NCBI GenBank assembly: GCA_017405875.1
Contig: JAFQZM010000022.1
Span: 62,001-126,000, forward strand
DNA length: 64,000 bases
From: a bacterium
GTDB lineage: Bacteria > UBP6 > UBA1177
Direction of reading: 5' to 3'
This document shows positions 50,967 to 60,235 of the stretch, piece by piece. Position numbers and translations under genes: made by a program. The notes under the pieces were generated by a model. It was not told where the DNA came from. It worked only from the letters and a program-made list of their open reading frames with translations, and made no database searches. The number at the start of each line of letters is the position of its first letter. Within the stretch, counting starts at the first letter, position 1.

Positions 50967-52301
50967 ATGGATTTCATCTCTCCCTACATCGACAGCGAAA
51001 AAAAGCTCCACATCAGGTTTGAAAAGCTCTTTTCTCTGCTTTCATCGTGCGGTTTTTCGGGAAAAATAAATGTCTTCAACGGCGGCGAAACTTTTTTCAT
51101 ACTTCTTTCAAAAGGCTCTGCTTGGACAGATAAACCAATGAATTTGTTGGGAAATTTGTCTAAAAACGCTCTTTTTAAAGTCGATAGCGCGATAAATGAC
51201 GAGATGAAGATGGGGATGAAGGAATATGACGGAAACGAATTCCTTTTTTCGGTGATCCTGAATATGTCCAGAGAGCGGGTCCTCGAAGTGCTCAAGCCTT
51301 ATGCGACGGAGTTCCTTTCGATAAAACCCGAAGCGGCGAAACTTATTTTTCTTCACGACGACCTTCAGCCTTTTGTCGGACAGAAAAGGATCGAGATTTT
51401 TTCAAATCTCAAAAAGAGTTACCGTGTTATCTATTTTCTTTTGATTTCGCAGTCTGCCGTCATTGTTCAGGCTACTGATGAAGAAAGGGTAAAAATAACT
51501 GAAAAACTCAATAAATCCGATATCTTTTCAGAAAAAGCGGCAACGGAAGAAGTTGTTGAAAAAGTTGCTGCGGAGAAGAAGCAGGAAACGCTTTCGGAAG
51601 AAGAGGAAATCAAAATGTTCCTCAACGCCAACGAACATTACAACGACGTTTTCCAGCTTTTCGGACTCAAAAACAAATTCGATGAAAAGATCGCGCGCCG
51701 TGAATACATCAGGATAATGCAGAAGATACACCCTGATAAACTTGTCGGGATTTCACCTAATACAGCGCTCAGGGCTAAAGAGTTTCTGCAGCTTGCAGGC
51801 GAATGCTACGAGCTTATCCGCGATCCTGAAGTGGCAAGTGATATCGAACATCTGATGATGAAATACGGTCCGATAAGGTCGAAAACCGAATATCTGAAAA
51901 TGAAGGAATACGATTCGGCGATGATGAAGGCAACCGCTCTGGCTAAAATCGGTTCGTATGAAGCGGCGGCAAAAGTGTTTGATTTTATTTATCAGGAGAC
52001 TAAAAATCCTGCGGCTCTGGAACAGAAAAATCTTGCTCTCTGGAAGCTCGCTCCGAAGTGGAACAAGTTCGAAAAAGCCGACAGATACAAAGATATCAGA
52101 GATGATTTCGTGAAAGTTTCAATGATAAGGGAACTCTCTTTCGAATCAATGTATATTCTGGCTGAAATTTACGAATATTTTGAAGATATCCCCGATGCCG
52201 TAAAAGTTCTCGACGCTATTCTTAAATCACGACCGGACGATTTCAAGGCTGCCGGAATGAAAAAAAGGATGATTTATTACAATCGGTTGAACAAGAATTA
52301 A
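50967..52301 (+). CDS. J-domain protein with N-terminal beta domain and TPR tail
   Basis: The 444-residue protein has an N-terminal domain of about 170 residues (GKINVFNGGETFFILLSKGSAW) that resembles DUF4388/PATAN-type signalling domains but is too diverged to assign. A charged linker (about 180-215), a J-domain (about 225-290, HPD at 255-257 in MQKIHPDK), and a helical TPR-like tail (about 300-440) follow. Proteins with this order are common in Myxococcota. It starts 2 nt after the carboxyltransferase stop and shares that operon. It could recruit an Hsp70, such as the one at 29112. The stop overlaps that of the convergent lipoprotein gene in TTAA. Confidence 0.72.
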   Translation: MDFISPYIDSEKKLHIRFEKLFSLLSSCGFSGKINVFNGGETFFILLSKGSAWTDKPMNLLGNLSKNALFKVDSAINDEMKMGMKEYDGNEFLFSVILNMSRERVLEVLKPYATEFLSIKPEAAKLIFLHDDLQPFVGQKRIEIFSNLKKSYRVIYFLLISQSAVIVQATDEERVKITEKLNKSDIFSEKAATEEVVEKVAAEKKQETLSEEEEIKMFLNANEHYNDVFQLFGLKNKFDEKIARREYIRIMQKIHPDKLVGISPNTALRAKEFLQLAGECYELIRDPEVASDIEHLMMKYGPIRSKTEYLKMKEYDSAMMKATALAKIGSYEAAAKVFDFIYQETKNPAALEQKNLALWKLAPKWNKFEKADRYKDIRDDFVKVSMIRELSFESMYILAEIYEYFEDIPDAVKVLDAILKSRPDDFKAAGMKKRMIYYNRLNKN

Positions 52302-53821
52302 TTCATAGAGCCGCGGACGCAGCGTACATATTGATTTGCGGTTTTGTAGTCGTAGACAACTGCAGCCGTCTTGAAGTCTACAGTCCAGACTCTTTTTGCT
52401 GCGGTAGGATCATCCGTGCTTGACCAGTAATTATATTGAATCTGCGATCCGACTTCTTCAGGCAGATAGTTTCCGGTGCCGCATCCTTTGCAGGCTGCCT
52501 GATTTGCCAGATAACCTTCATTATATCCTGGAGTTGCTACTGATACCGCGCATTCACTTGTTTTTGAGCAGCCTTTGACGAGCGATTTGAGTTCGTCGAT
52601 GTTTGGAAGTCTCCAGTCCGATTTTCCGGCAAGCTCAAGACTTTCGCACGGAGCAGCTGCATTTTCCCAGCCCTCGACTCTGACGATCTGTCCTGCCTGC
52701 CACTCGAGACCGTTTGCCGCAACGTAGGTTTCTGCCGGTTTGGTAACGCATTTGTGACCCTGACACCATTTGCCTTCGGGACAGTCTGCTTCGACTTTGC
52801 ATTCCCAATCCGGATTTTGCTCAGCTTCAGCATCCTGTTCTGGAACGTCATCTGCAGTTCCCTGACGGACGCATCTTACCCAGTTCGCTCCGCTCAAACT
52901 ATCTGCGTCGCTGCCGATGTATCCCGCTTTGTAGTTGAGATACCAGAAAGCGTTTGCAAGTTTGCCTGCTGCGCTTGTATTCGGTGTGTTTGACCATGTT
53001 CCGTTGCACGGATCGCCGAACATTGCTGGAACTATGTAACATTCCTCATTTTCAAGCTGTACATCAGAGAGCAGGCAGTCGTCTTCGGTGAGGAAATTTT
53101 CACCGTCTTTGTACTGATCGTCAAGAGCGTAACAGCCGAAACATGAATATCCGTAAGACTGGGAATTGTTTTTGTTTTTATTGCAGGTGTCCTGGTCGGT
53201 GCAGTTTTCGCTTGTCGGACATGTCCCGCCGGTCATTGTTGTGCTGACGCCTCTTACGATAGTTCTGAGTTCGTCAATTGTCGGCAGTCTCCAGTCGTCG
53301 GCTCCCGCAAGAACGAGGTTTTCGCAGTATTCAACTGATTTAGCATGATTTGGTCCGAGACCGCCGGTTCCCTTATGTCCCATCGGGTTTTCCCAAATGA
53401 GATAAGTGTCAGGATCGACCCAGATGCCTTTCGAATCTTTGTCAAAACCGCCGTTACCGGGAGTTGTCGGATCTTCATTTCCGGGATTTGTCGGATCTTC
53501 GCTGCTGCTGTTTCCCTTGCAGTCGGATGTGTTCCAGCCTGAACAGTCCGGTTTACAGGTTGCGATACCTCCGGTGTAGCCCGTATCAATTGATTGGCAA
53601 TCGATTGCGTTGCCGTCGCAGACTTCGCCGGTGTCGGTAAGCCCGTTTCCGCAGTTCGTATTCTGCTGATTTTCATCACTGTTGTTGCCTCCGGTATTAT
53701 CGCCGGAGTTGTCTTCCTGATTGCTGCCTTCGGTGTCAGTCTCATCATCGTCCGATACGCCGCATGCTGTAAACATAATGAAAACAACTGAAAGAATTAA
53801 GAAAAAACGAAAGAAACGCAT
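52298..53821 (-). CDS. Lipoprotein with Cys-rich module and two Lcl/DUF1566 domains
   Basis: The 507-residue protein has a lipobox ending TAC (Cys20), an Asn/Glu/Ser/Gly linker, a Cys module (CGNG, GEVC, IDC, ATC, DC, DC about residues 55-105), and a Pro/Gly linker. Two Lcl/DUF1566 domains follow: the first has ENPMGHK, CENLVLAGADDWRLPTIDEL and WVRCVRQG, the second CESLELAGKSDWRLPNIDEL, YNYWSST and YVRCVRG. The family is known from the Legionella collagen-like adhesin Lcl; each domain is usually a surface carbohydrate or matrix binder. A Cys pair region with CPEGKWCQGHKC separates them. The start has AGGAGG six bases before ATG 53821. It is likely an adhesin. Confidence 0.82.
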   Translation of the reverse strand: MRFFRFFLILSVVFIMFTACGVSDDDETDTEGSNQEDNSGDNTGGNNSDENQQNTNCGNGLTDTGEVCDGNAIDCQSIDTGYTGGIATCKPDCSGWNTSDCKGNSSSEDPTNPGNEDPTTPGNGGFDKDSKGIWVDPDTYLIWENPMGHKGTGGLGPNHAKSVEYCENLVLAGADDWRLPTIDELRTIVRGVSTTMTGGTCPTSENCTDQDTCNKNKNNSQSYGYSCFGCYALDDQYKDGENFLTEDDCLLSDVQLENEECYIVPAMFGDPCNGTWSNTPNTSAAGKLANAFWYLNYKAGYIGSDADSLSGANWVRCVRQGTADDVPEQDAEAEQNPDWECKVEADCPEGKWCQGHKCVTKPAETYVAANGLEWQAGQIVRVEGWENAAAPCESLELAGKSDWRLPNIDELKSLVKGCSKTSECAVSVATPGYNEGYLANQAACKGCGTGNYLPEEVGSQIQYNYWSSTDDPTAAKRVWTVDFKTAAVVYDYKTANQYVRCVRGSMN

Positions 53822-53864
53822 GAAAAACCTCCTGAAATAATTGTTAAGAAGCCGGAAAAAAAGT

Positions 53865-53892
53865 ATTTTAGTTCGTTTTTTAATGAATTCAA
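53865..53892 (-). promoter_or_regulatory. Promoter of the DUF1566 lipoprotein gene
   Basis: On the minus strand, TTGAAT (53892-53887) and TAAAAT (53870-53865) with a 16-nt spacer, about 45 bases before the start codon at 53821. Confidence 0.5.
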
Positions 53893-53953
53893 CGCAGGTG
53901 TTTAGCATAAAAGAAAAAAATTGTAAATATTCTGCTCGGACTTTCTTTGAGCC

Positions 53954-54874
53954 TTATTTCGATAAGTAATGTTCTGCCGCGACAGCTGCGATTGCGCCGT
54001 CTCCGACTGCGGTCGAAACCTGACGTACCAGTTTTTCTCTGATATCGCCCGCTGCGAAAAGACCGTCTGTTGATGTTCTGCATTCCGAGTCTGTCAGAAT
54101 GTGACCGCTTTCTGCAAGTTTGACAAGGTTTACAACCGGTTTGGTTTCGGGAACATAGCCCAGAAAGATGAAAACGCCGTCAACTGCAATTTCTGAAAGT
54201 TCGCCCGTTTTGACGTTTTTAACGACGATTTTTTCGACGAAATCCTTTCCTTCAATTCTTTCTGCGACTGAGTTGAGACAAAAGTCTATTTTGGGATTGC
54301 TACGAACTTCATTCTGTGTTATTTTTTCGGCTCTGAATTCTTCTCTGCGGTGGATAATAGTCACTTTTTCAGCGAATTTCGTGAGGTAGAGCGCCTCTTT
54401 CAAAGCGCTGTCGCCGCCGCCCAGAACTGCAACTTTAAGCCCGCGGTAGAAAGCTCCGTCGCAGACTGCACAGTAACTTACTCCGTTTCCGGTAAACTCT
54501 TTTTCGCCAGCTATTTCTGCTTTTCTTGGAACTGAACCAGCCGCATAAATCACAGTTTTTGCCGAAAATTCATTTCCCGAAGCCGTTTTTATGGAAAAGA
54601 GTTTTTCACCGGATTTTTCAACTTTCTGAACTTCTTCCGAAACGAATTTACAGCCCAGATCAACTGCCTGAGTGTGCATTTTTTCGGCAAGTTCATATCC
54701 CGCGATCGACTTTTCACCCGGCCAGTTTTCAAGTTTGTCGGTGAGCGCCATAAGTCCGCCGTAAGCGTTCTTTTCGAAAATTATGGTCTTGAGCAACGCT
54801 CTGGAAGCATAGATTCCTGCTGTCATTCCTGCCGGACCGCTTCCGATGACGGCAACGTCGTAAAGTTCGGGCAT
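53954..54874 (-). CDS. trxB: Thioredoxin reductase
   Basis: The 306-residue FAD/NADPH enzyme reduces thioredoxin-like proteins. FAD binding is VIGSGPAGMTAGIYA near the N-terminus, the redox pair is in YCAVCDGAFY, NADPH binding is VLGGGDSALKEALYL, and the C-terminal AAGDIREKLVRQVSTAVGDG closes the FAD site. The start has GGAGG four bases upstream. It is the last gene of the pyrimidine operon. A possible client is the glutaredoxin-like domain of the NrdD at the window end. Confidence 0.94.
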   Translation of the reverse strand: MPELYDVAVIGSGPAGMTAGIYASRALLKTIIFEKNAYGGLMALTDKLENWPGEKSIAGYELAEKMHTQAVDLGCKFVSEEVQKVEKSGEKLFSIKTASGNEFSAKTVIYAAGSVPRKAEIAGEKEFTGNGVSYCAVCDGAFYRGLKVAVLGGGDSALKEALYLTKFAEKVTIIHRREEFRAEKITQNEVRSNPKIDFCLNSVAERIEGKDFVEKIVVKNVKTGELSEIAVDGVFIFLGYVPETKPVVNLVKLAESGHILTDSECRTSTDGLFAAGDIREKLVRQVSTAVGDGAIAAVAAEHYLSK

Positions 54875-54894
54875 AATACCTCCGTATGCGGAAT

Positions 54895-55509
54895 TTAGAT
54901 AATAAAATCAGCGAATTTGCTGTAGTAAAGGTGAAGCTTTTCTATCTCTTCGACTTGGTAGGGGTTGTAAAGTTTGGAACTTGCAAAACGCTCCTTTTTC
55001 AGCATGAGGATCGCAATGAGAAGCTGAAGGTAGTTGGTTGTCGGGAAATATTGCTTTTCGTTCATCAGAGTTCTCAATTTTTTGAAAAAAGAAGCGGCTT
55101 TCTGCGGGATGAGCAGCGATGTTCTGCTTTCTACGAAGTGGATCCCGTCCTCTTTTTCGTGGAAGTATGAGAGTATGAAATCACGCTCTTTGTACCACGT
55201 CAGGCTGTTTTCCTCGTCTTCCGAAAGATTCAGCTTTTCTTCGGTGAAAAAATCCTCACCTTTAAGCCTTGAAAAAAGGGAAGGGGAGAAAAGCATGATC
55301 CGCGCCTTTTCAAGTCCTCGCTTGTCGGCAAGAGTCGTTTTGTTGCCGATGTCAAAGTGATAAATGAAAAAAAGGTTGAAAAACTGCTGCCAGAAATCGT
55401 GGTTTTTGACGTCTTCGCCCGTGACATAAAAGCATTCTTTTTTGAAATCCTGCAGCGCCGCAGATTCAAAATCGTCAAAAGATGAGTAAATTCTTGTCTT
55501 TACTGCCAT
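54895..55509 (-). CDS. Unknown cytoplasmic protein in the pyr operon
   Basis: The 204-residue protein has no signal peptide, membrane helix or Cys pair; it is charged and helical with many Phe and Tyr (FWQQFFNLFFIYHFD, LHLYYSKFADF). I do not recognise a family. The start overlaps the pyrC stop by 1 nt (TAATG), and trxB follows after 20 nt, so it belongs to the operon. Its conservation next to pyrC in related genomes would be the best clue to function. Confidence 0.6.
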   Translation of the reverse strand: MAVKTRIYSSFDDFESAALQDFKKECFYVTGEDVKNHDFWQQFFNLFFIYHFDIGNKTTLADKRGLEKARIMLFSPSLFSRLKGEDFFTEEKLNLSEDEENSLTWYKERDFILSYFHEKEDGIHFVESRTSLLIPQKAASFFKKLRTLMNEKQYFPTTNYLQLLIAILMLKKERFASSKLYNPYQVEEIEKLHLYYSKFADFII

Positions 55510-56783
55510 TAAAAATCTCTGGAGTAGATTATTTTTCCGTTCACGATCGTAGCCGATACAGCGCCTTTTACGTGGAAACCGTGGAAAGGAGTGTTATGGC
55601 TTTTCGATTTAAACATGTTTTTATCGACTGTCCACTGATAGTCAGGGTCGAAAACGGTGATGTCAGCCGGAGCGCCTACTTCGATCTTGCCGCCTTTGAT
55701 TCCCATGATTTTATATCCTGCAGTGAAAAGCTCTACTATTCTTTCGATCGGAAGTTCCTTGTCGTGATAAAGTCTGAGAACGAGCGGAAGAGCCGTCTCC
55801 AAGCCTACGATTCCAGACGGAGCGTTATTGAACTCGACCTCTTTTTCCCTCTGGTGATGAGGAGCGTGGTCGGTTGCGATAGCATCGATTATTCCTTCTT
55901 TGAGAGCTTTGATGACTGCGAGTCTGTCTGCTTCGCTGCGAAGAGGCGGGTTGATTTTCGTGTTGGTGTCGAATCCGCCCAAAGCTTCATCTGTAAGCGT
56001 GATGTAGTGCGGAGCTGTTTCAGCCGTTATCTTCGCGCCGCGTTCTTTAAAGAATTTGATTACGTCAACTGAAAGAGCCGCGCTGACGTGTGCGATGTGG
56101 ATCGGGAGCTTAAGATATTCAGCCATCATGCAGTCACGTGCGATCTGCGATGCTTCGCCGACAACAGGGCAGCCCGTCATACCGTAAACTGTCGAGTAGT
56201 AACCTTCGTTCATCTGCGCAGTTTCGGAAAGATAGAGGTCTTCGCTGTGTGAAACATACATCATATCGAAAGTCGAAGCATATTCCATGACTCTTTTGAG
56301 AAGATCGGTGTTTTGTATTGGTCTGCCGTCGTCGCTGATTGCGATTGCGCCGCCTTCTGCAAGTTCACCGATCGGAGCGAGCGATTCGCCTTTGAGTCCT
56401 TTTGTAGCAGCAGCTATCGGATAAAGTTTGACGCCGTTTCCTTTCGAAGCGCGCTCGTACATGTAGCGGATGGTTTCGACGTTGTCAGCTGCCGGTTTGG
56501 TGTTCGGCATCGTGCAGACAGAGGTGAATCCGCCTGCCGCAGCAGCTTCGAGACCTGAAATGATGTCTTCCTTGTATTCGAAGCCAGGATCTCTGAAGTG
56601 AACGTGGATATCGATAAATCCTGGAGCGACGAAAAGACCGTCGGCATCGAAGACTTCGGCACCTTTCGTGTCGGGATTCTTCGTGATTTCAGTTACTACG
56701 CCGTTTTCTATAACTATTGAAGTTTTCTCGGTTTTTCCGACAAGCGGATTGACAACCGTTCCGTTTTTAACAACTAATTTCAT
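55509..56783 (-). CDS. pyrC: Dihydroorotase
   Basis: The 424-residue type I dihydroorotase closes carbamoyl aspartate to dihydroorotate. The zinc site starts [16 protein letters not shown] (about 57-72), then [27 protein letters not shown] and IATDHAPHH near 300-308. [11 protein letters not shown]-like sequence (here [11 protein letters not shown]) is also present. The length is normal. It overlaps pyrB by 4 nt (ATGA), a classical pyrBC arrangement. Confidence 0.96.
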   Translation of the reverse strand: MKLVVKNGTVVNPLVGKTEKTSIVIENGVVTEITKNPDTKGAEVFDADGLFVAPGFIDIHVHFRDPGFEYKEDIISGLEAAAAGGFTSVCTMPNTKPAADNVETIRYMYERASKGNGVKLYPIAAATKGLKGESLAPIGELAEGGAIAISDDGRPIQNTDLLKRVMEYASTFDMMYVSHSEDLYLSETAQMNEGYYSTVYGMTGCPVVGEASQIARDCMMAEYLKLPIHIAHVSAALSVDVIKFFKERGAKITAETAPHYITLTDEALGGFDTNTKINPPLRSEADRLAVIKALKEGIIDAIATDHAPHHQREKEVEFNNAPSGIVGLETALPLVLRLYHDKELPIERIVELFTAGYKIMGIKGGKIEVGAPADITVFDPDYQWTVDKNMFKSKSHNTPFHGFHVKGAVSATIVNGKIIYSRDF

Positions 56784-57694
56784 TTGTCTGCCCCTCCGAG
56801 AAGAAGATAAAGAACCGCCATTCTGACATTTACTCCGTTTGATACCTGCTCAAGGATTACCGACTGTTCGCCGTCCATGACGACATCGTCGATCTCGACT
56901 CCTCTGTTTGCGGGACCCGGATGCATAACGAGTGCATCTTTCTTTGCGAGTTTGAGGAGTTCCGGAGTGAGCATGAAGTATCTCGAATATTCTCTGACAT
57001 CGGGGTAGAGGAGGTTGCTTGCGCGTTCGTTCTGGACTCTGAGCATCATGACGATGTCGGCATCCTGAACCGCGTATTTCGGCAGTTTTTCTACCGTTAC
57101 GCCCATCTTTTCGACTTCTTTCGGAAGCATCGTTCCGGGACCCGAAATCGAAACGTGAGCGCCCATTTTGTTGAGAAGGTAGATGTTCGATCTTGCGACT
57201 CTGCTGTGGTAAATGTCGCCGAGAAGTGCGACTTTGAGACCTTCGAATCCGCCTTTTCTCTGCCAGATCGTGTAGGCGTCAAGCAGAGCCTGTGTCGGAT
57301 GCTCGTGGAAACCGTCGCCCGCGTTGATTATCGAGCAGTCCATGATCTCGGTGAGCAGCTGCGGCGTTCCCGAAACGGAATGTCTGATGACCATCGCGTC
57401 AGGGCCCATTGCCTGAAGGTTGAGCGCTGTGTCGGCAAGGGTTTCACCTTTCTGAATAGCACTTCCCGAAACAGCGATGTTGTATGTGTCGGCGCTGAGA
57501 CGCTTTTCGGCAACTTCGAACGAAGTTCTCGTTCTGGTCGAAGGCTCCGCGAAGAAGTTGATGATCGTTTTGCCTTTCAGAGTCGGCACTTTTTTGATCT
57601 GTCTCTGGTTGATTTCCGCGAAACTTACAGCCGTTTCGAGGATGTTCATAATCTGATCTTTATTAAGATTTTCGATTCCAAGAAGATGTTTCAT
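56780..57694 (-). CDS. pyrB: Aspartate carbamoyltransferase catalytic subunit
   Basis: The 304-residue enzyme condenses carbamoyl phosphate and aspartate. The carbamoyl phosphate site is [13 protein letters not shown] (about 50-62), then [12 protein letters not shown], and the aspartate loop MLRVQNERA and [12 protein letters not shown] close the list. No regulatory subunit pyrI is nearby, and PyrR lies just upstream, so control is likely by PyrR. The start has GGAG seven bases upstream. Confidence 0.96.
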   Translation of the reverse strand: MKHLLGIENLNKDQIMNILETAVSFAEINQRQIKKVPTLKGKTIINFFAEPSTRTRTSFEVAEKRLSADTYNIAVSGSAIQKGETLADTALNLQAMGPDAMVIRHSVSGTPQLLTEIMDCSIINAGDGFHEHPTQALLDAYTIWQRKGGFEGLKVALLGDIYHSRVARSNIYLLNKMGAHVSISGPGTMLPKEVEKMGVTVEKLPKYAVQDADIVMMLRVQNERASNLLYPDVREYSRYFMLTPELLKLAKKDALVMHPGPANRGVEIDDVVMDGEQSVILEQVSNGVNVRMAVLYLLLGGADK

Positions 57695-57708
57695 TGTTTT
57701 TCTCCGGT

Positions 57709-58254
57709 TTATCCAAGAACAACTTTATCTTCGCCGTCGGTTTCCTTAAAGAAAACGGCAACTTTGTCTTCCGGCGATGTCTCGATGACTTTGCCGACGA
57801 TATCGGGATGGATCGGAAGCTCTCTCAAACCTCTGTCGATGAGAGAAACGAACTTTATCGATTTCGGTCTGCCGTAGTCCATGACTGCTTCGATCGCCGC
57901 TCTGACCGTTCTGCCGGTGTACATAACGTCGTCAACTAAGATGATGTGGTATTCTTCCGGGTCGAAGTTAAGTACCGACGGACCTGTCTTCGGCGAGGAA
58001 AGCCCTTTGCAGAAGTCGTCTCTGTAAAGCGCGATGTCGATCGTTCCTGTAGCAAGTTTGACATTCTCTTTTTCTTCTATTTTTTTGATGAGCCTTTCAG
58101 CGAGAATTACGCCTCTCGTGCGGATTCCGACGATTGCAACGTTCTTCAGCAGACTTAGGTGCTCAATCATTTCATAAACCATTCTGTCAATGATTTTCGA
58201 CATTTCGGTTTCGTTGAGAAGAACTTTTTTAACGTTTATGCTTTCTCTTTTCAA
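57709..58254 (-). CDS. pyrR: Pyrimidine operon regulator / uracil phosphoribosyltransferase
   Basis: The 181-residue phosphoribosyltransferase-fold protein binds pyr mRNA in the presence of UMP and can also make UMP from uracil. The PRPP motif is [30 protein letters not shown] is the typical N-terminal part, and [19 protein letters not shown] the C-terminal part. The start is TTG at 58254 with GGAG seven bases upstream; no closer ATG fits the fold. I could not find the standard PyrR-binding loop or an attenuator in front of it; only 12 nt separate it from the membrane protein gene. Confidence 0.92.
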   Translation of the reverse strand: MKRESINVKKVLLNETEMSKIIDRMVYEMIEHLSLLKNVAIVGIRTRGVILAERLIKKIEEKENVKLATGTIDIALYRDDFCKGLSSPKTGPSVLNFDPEEYHIILVDDVMYTGRTVRAAIEAVMDYGRPKSIKFVSLIDRGLRELPIHPDIVGKVIETSPEDKVAVFFKETDGEDKVVLG

Positions 58255-58266
58255 AACCTGTCTCCA

Positions 58267-58644
58267 TTAAAACATTTTATCAACTTGGGCAGCTTCTTTA
58301 TAAATTTTGAATTCCAAATCTTTTACTTTCTGTCCGAAAATCTTCATTTCGTCGAAGTAAACGAAAGTAGCCTGTACCTGTTTGGTGTCATCATCTTTTT
58401 CAATGTGAAGACCTCCGCGCGTACCGTCTTTCATCGTTCTGGTCGTGTCGACTTTGCCGCCTAAATCCTGTTTGAGTCTGTTGTCGAATTCTTTGATGCT
58501 CTCGTCTTCCGAATGGATCGTTGCATACTGAGCGATGCTGTCGACAGCTTTCGTAACCTTATACTTAAGGATGAAAGGTTGAGCTACACACCAGCCGACG
58601 TAAAGAACCAAAACCGCGAGAATCACTTGAATTGCCTTTGCCAT
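58267..58644 (-). CDS. Small membrane-anchored protein, unknown
   Basis: The 125-residue protein has one N-terminal membrane helix (about 4-22, AIQVILAVLVLYVGW) and a periplasmic alpha/beta part of about 100 residues with a DNRLKQDLGGK helix. The layout is like DUF4845 proteins, but I cannot confirm the match. Start ATG 58644 follows AGGAGG by 5 nt; longer readings have no site. It is the first gene of the pyr operon. No functional link to pyrimidines is evident. Confidence 0.6.
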   Translation of the reverse strand: MAKAIQVILAVLVLYVGWCVAQPFILKYKVTKAVDSIAQYATIHSEDESIKEFDNRLKQDLGGKVDTTRTMKDGTRGGLHIEKDDDTKQVQATFVYFDEMKIFGQKVKDLEFKIYKEAAQVDKMF

Positions 58645-58780
58645 TGTTTCCTCCTGAGAAAATTGATAAACTAAAAACCGCGGGAAGTTATCAAAATAGT
58701 TCCGTGAAGTCAAAAAAAACAGAGCCTTCGGAAGTGTTTTTTAGATTTTTTACGCGACAAATTATTTATTAATGTTTTTA

Positions 58781-58808
58781 TTGAAATAATGCGCTCTTTC
58801 CGTATAAT
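58781..58808 (+). promoter_or_regulatory. Promoter of the lipoprotein/DksA/priA operon
   Basis: TTGAAA (58781-58786) and perfect TATAAT (58803-58808) with a 16-nt spacer, 25 bases before the start codon at 58834. Confidence 0.75.
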
Positions 58809-58833
58809 ATCGCAGTTTTTTTAGGAGGTCACA

Positions 58834-59826
58834 ATGAAGATATTCTTTCTCATGCTGCTTGCGGCGCTCGTTTTCGGCTGTTCCGATTCAAAGCACGATA
58901 CTGCCGAGTTGAAAATTTCTTACTCGCTTGAAGAGGGCAGAACCTGCCAGACTTACCTTGCAGACCATTTTCTGGTTACTGTCTACGATTCTTCGCAGAG
59001 AAAGATCAGCGAAAAGAAAATCATGTGCGACAGCGAAGAGGGAGGAATGAAGCTCGTCGTTGAAAAAGATTCATACTACGTTTCGGTAGTTTTGCTCAAC
59101 AAAGACAACTGGTGGCAGAGTTACGGTGCGGCAAAGGCTGAAGTGAGCGGCGACACTGAAATAAACGTCGCGATGGAGGCTTATCAGGGCGGAATGATCT
59201 TCGAATGGGAACCGTCTGACTGCAGCAAATACAACCTTTCGCTGATGACTCTCGATATGTTTTCTGAAGGAGAGCCCGTTACTGCGGTGATCTGGGGTGA
59301 AGAAGTCAAACTTGAAAACTTTGCCATCCCGTGCAGTGCAGCTCGGCTCGAAGTGATAAACATTTCTCCTGATCCGACTTATACCGCAGCGATCCGTGGT
59401 TATAGAAAGTCGGTAAAAGACGAAAGCCGCGTTGTTTATGAGATCCCCGAATTCGTATCGGGACACGGTCAGAATAAAAAAGTCAACATCAACGATTACA
59501 GAGAAGTTCTTGTTTCAGACATGAAAGTTTCGTGGGAATTCGACAGCAAGAGTATCGATTCATGCGAAACTGCGGGAATCACCAAGGTCAGAGCGGAACT
59601 GGTTTCCGATGAAGAATACACTGTCTCTGACGAACAGACGTGCGACAACAAATTTTCCGATTTTTACCTTTACGAGATAACGAAACACAAATACACGCTT
59701 TATGTTTACGGTATAACCGACAAAGACGAGATTTTGTTCGAATCTTCGCTCGAATTGGACGAAATTGAGCCCGGTTCGATAGGAAAGAACATTCTTGAAA
59801 ATAAGATTTTTCTCAAAGAAAAGTAG
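58834..59826 (+). CDS. Lipoprotein, unknown role
   Basis: The 330-residue protein has a lipobox ending FGC (Cys16) and a beta-rich body with about three repeated segments of strand pairs. Cys pairs occur near 38/64 and later (SDC, PC, SC, TC). The overall look is of immunoglobulin-like or carboxypeptidase-regulatory-like modules, but no family is certain. The start has AGGAGG five bases upstream. It opens a plus-strand operon with the DksA-family gene 8 nt downstream. Confidence 0.65.
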   Translation: MKIFFLMLLAALVFGCSDSKHDTAELKISYSLEEGRTCQTYLADHFLVTVYDSSQRKISEKKIMCDSEEGGMKLVVEKDSYYVSVVLLNKDNWWQSYGAAKAEVSGDTEINVAMEAYQGGMIFEWEPSDCSKYNLSLMTLDMFSEGEPVTAVIWGEEVKLENFAIPCSAARLEVINISPDPTYTAAIRGYRKSVKDESRVVYEIPEFVSGHGQNKKVNINDYREVLVSDMKVSWEFDSKSIDSCETAGITKVRAELVSDEEYTVSDEQTCDNKFSDFYLYEITKHKYTLYVYGITDKDEILFESSLELDEIEPGSIGKNILENKIFLKEK

Positions 59827-59834
59827 GAGGAACC

Positions 59835-60218
59835 ATGCTGACATCCGAACAGTTGAACTACATTAGAGATCTGCTTAACAAAGAACTTGCAGAGATCGAG
59901 GAGCGGAACCGCGAAAAAGTTGGCGAAATGGAGTCCATGCGCAACGATTCCGAAACATTCCACGGCGACGAGGCGGATCAGGCGAATTTCATGGAGGAGC
60001 GTAACAGACAGCTTCGCATGAGAGACAGAGACAGAAAGCTTATCAACAAAATACGCGAAACGCTGCACAAGATCGACATGGGCGAATACGGCATATGCGA
60101 ATCATGCGGCTGCGACATCTCTTTCGAACGTCTTAAACTGCGTCCGGTAGCATCGCTTTGCATCGAGTGCAAAAAAGAGGCCGAAGAGCGCGAAGAACGC
60201 GAGCGTTTTTCAAGATAG
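59835..60218 (+). CDS. DksA/TraR-family zinc-finger protein
   Basis: The 127-residue protein has a coiled-coil hairpin (about 1-80) with acidic residues near its tip (SETFHGDEADQA) and a four-Cys zinc finger: CESCG (about 90-94) and CIECKK (about 111-116), with the family phrase GEYGICESCG. Such proteins insert the coiled coil into the RNA polymerase secondary channel and, with ppGpp, control transcription. The tip has GDEADQA, where DksA has DxxDxA, so the activity is probably kept. The start has AGGAGG four bases upstream. Confidence 0.88.
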   Translation: MLTSEQLNYIRDLLNKELAEIEERNREKVGEMESMRNDSETFHGDEADQANFMEERNRQLRMRDRDRKLINKIRETLHKIDMGEYGICESCGCDISFERLKLRPVASLCIECKKEAEEREERERFSR

Positions 60219-60235
60219 TTTCGTGAGGTAGAGCT

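Noticed and set aside
58705-58735. Terminator-like hairpin near CCTTCGG in the divergent gap
   Set aside because: Only CC/GG and an outer three-base match pair; the middle of the stem is mismatched, so it is not a convincing terminator.
57709-58740. PyrR-dependent attenuator in front of pyrR
   Set aside because: Only 12 nt separate pyrR from the upstream gene, and the leader before 58644 lacks the conserved PyrR-binding loop and an intrinsic terminator.
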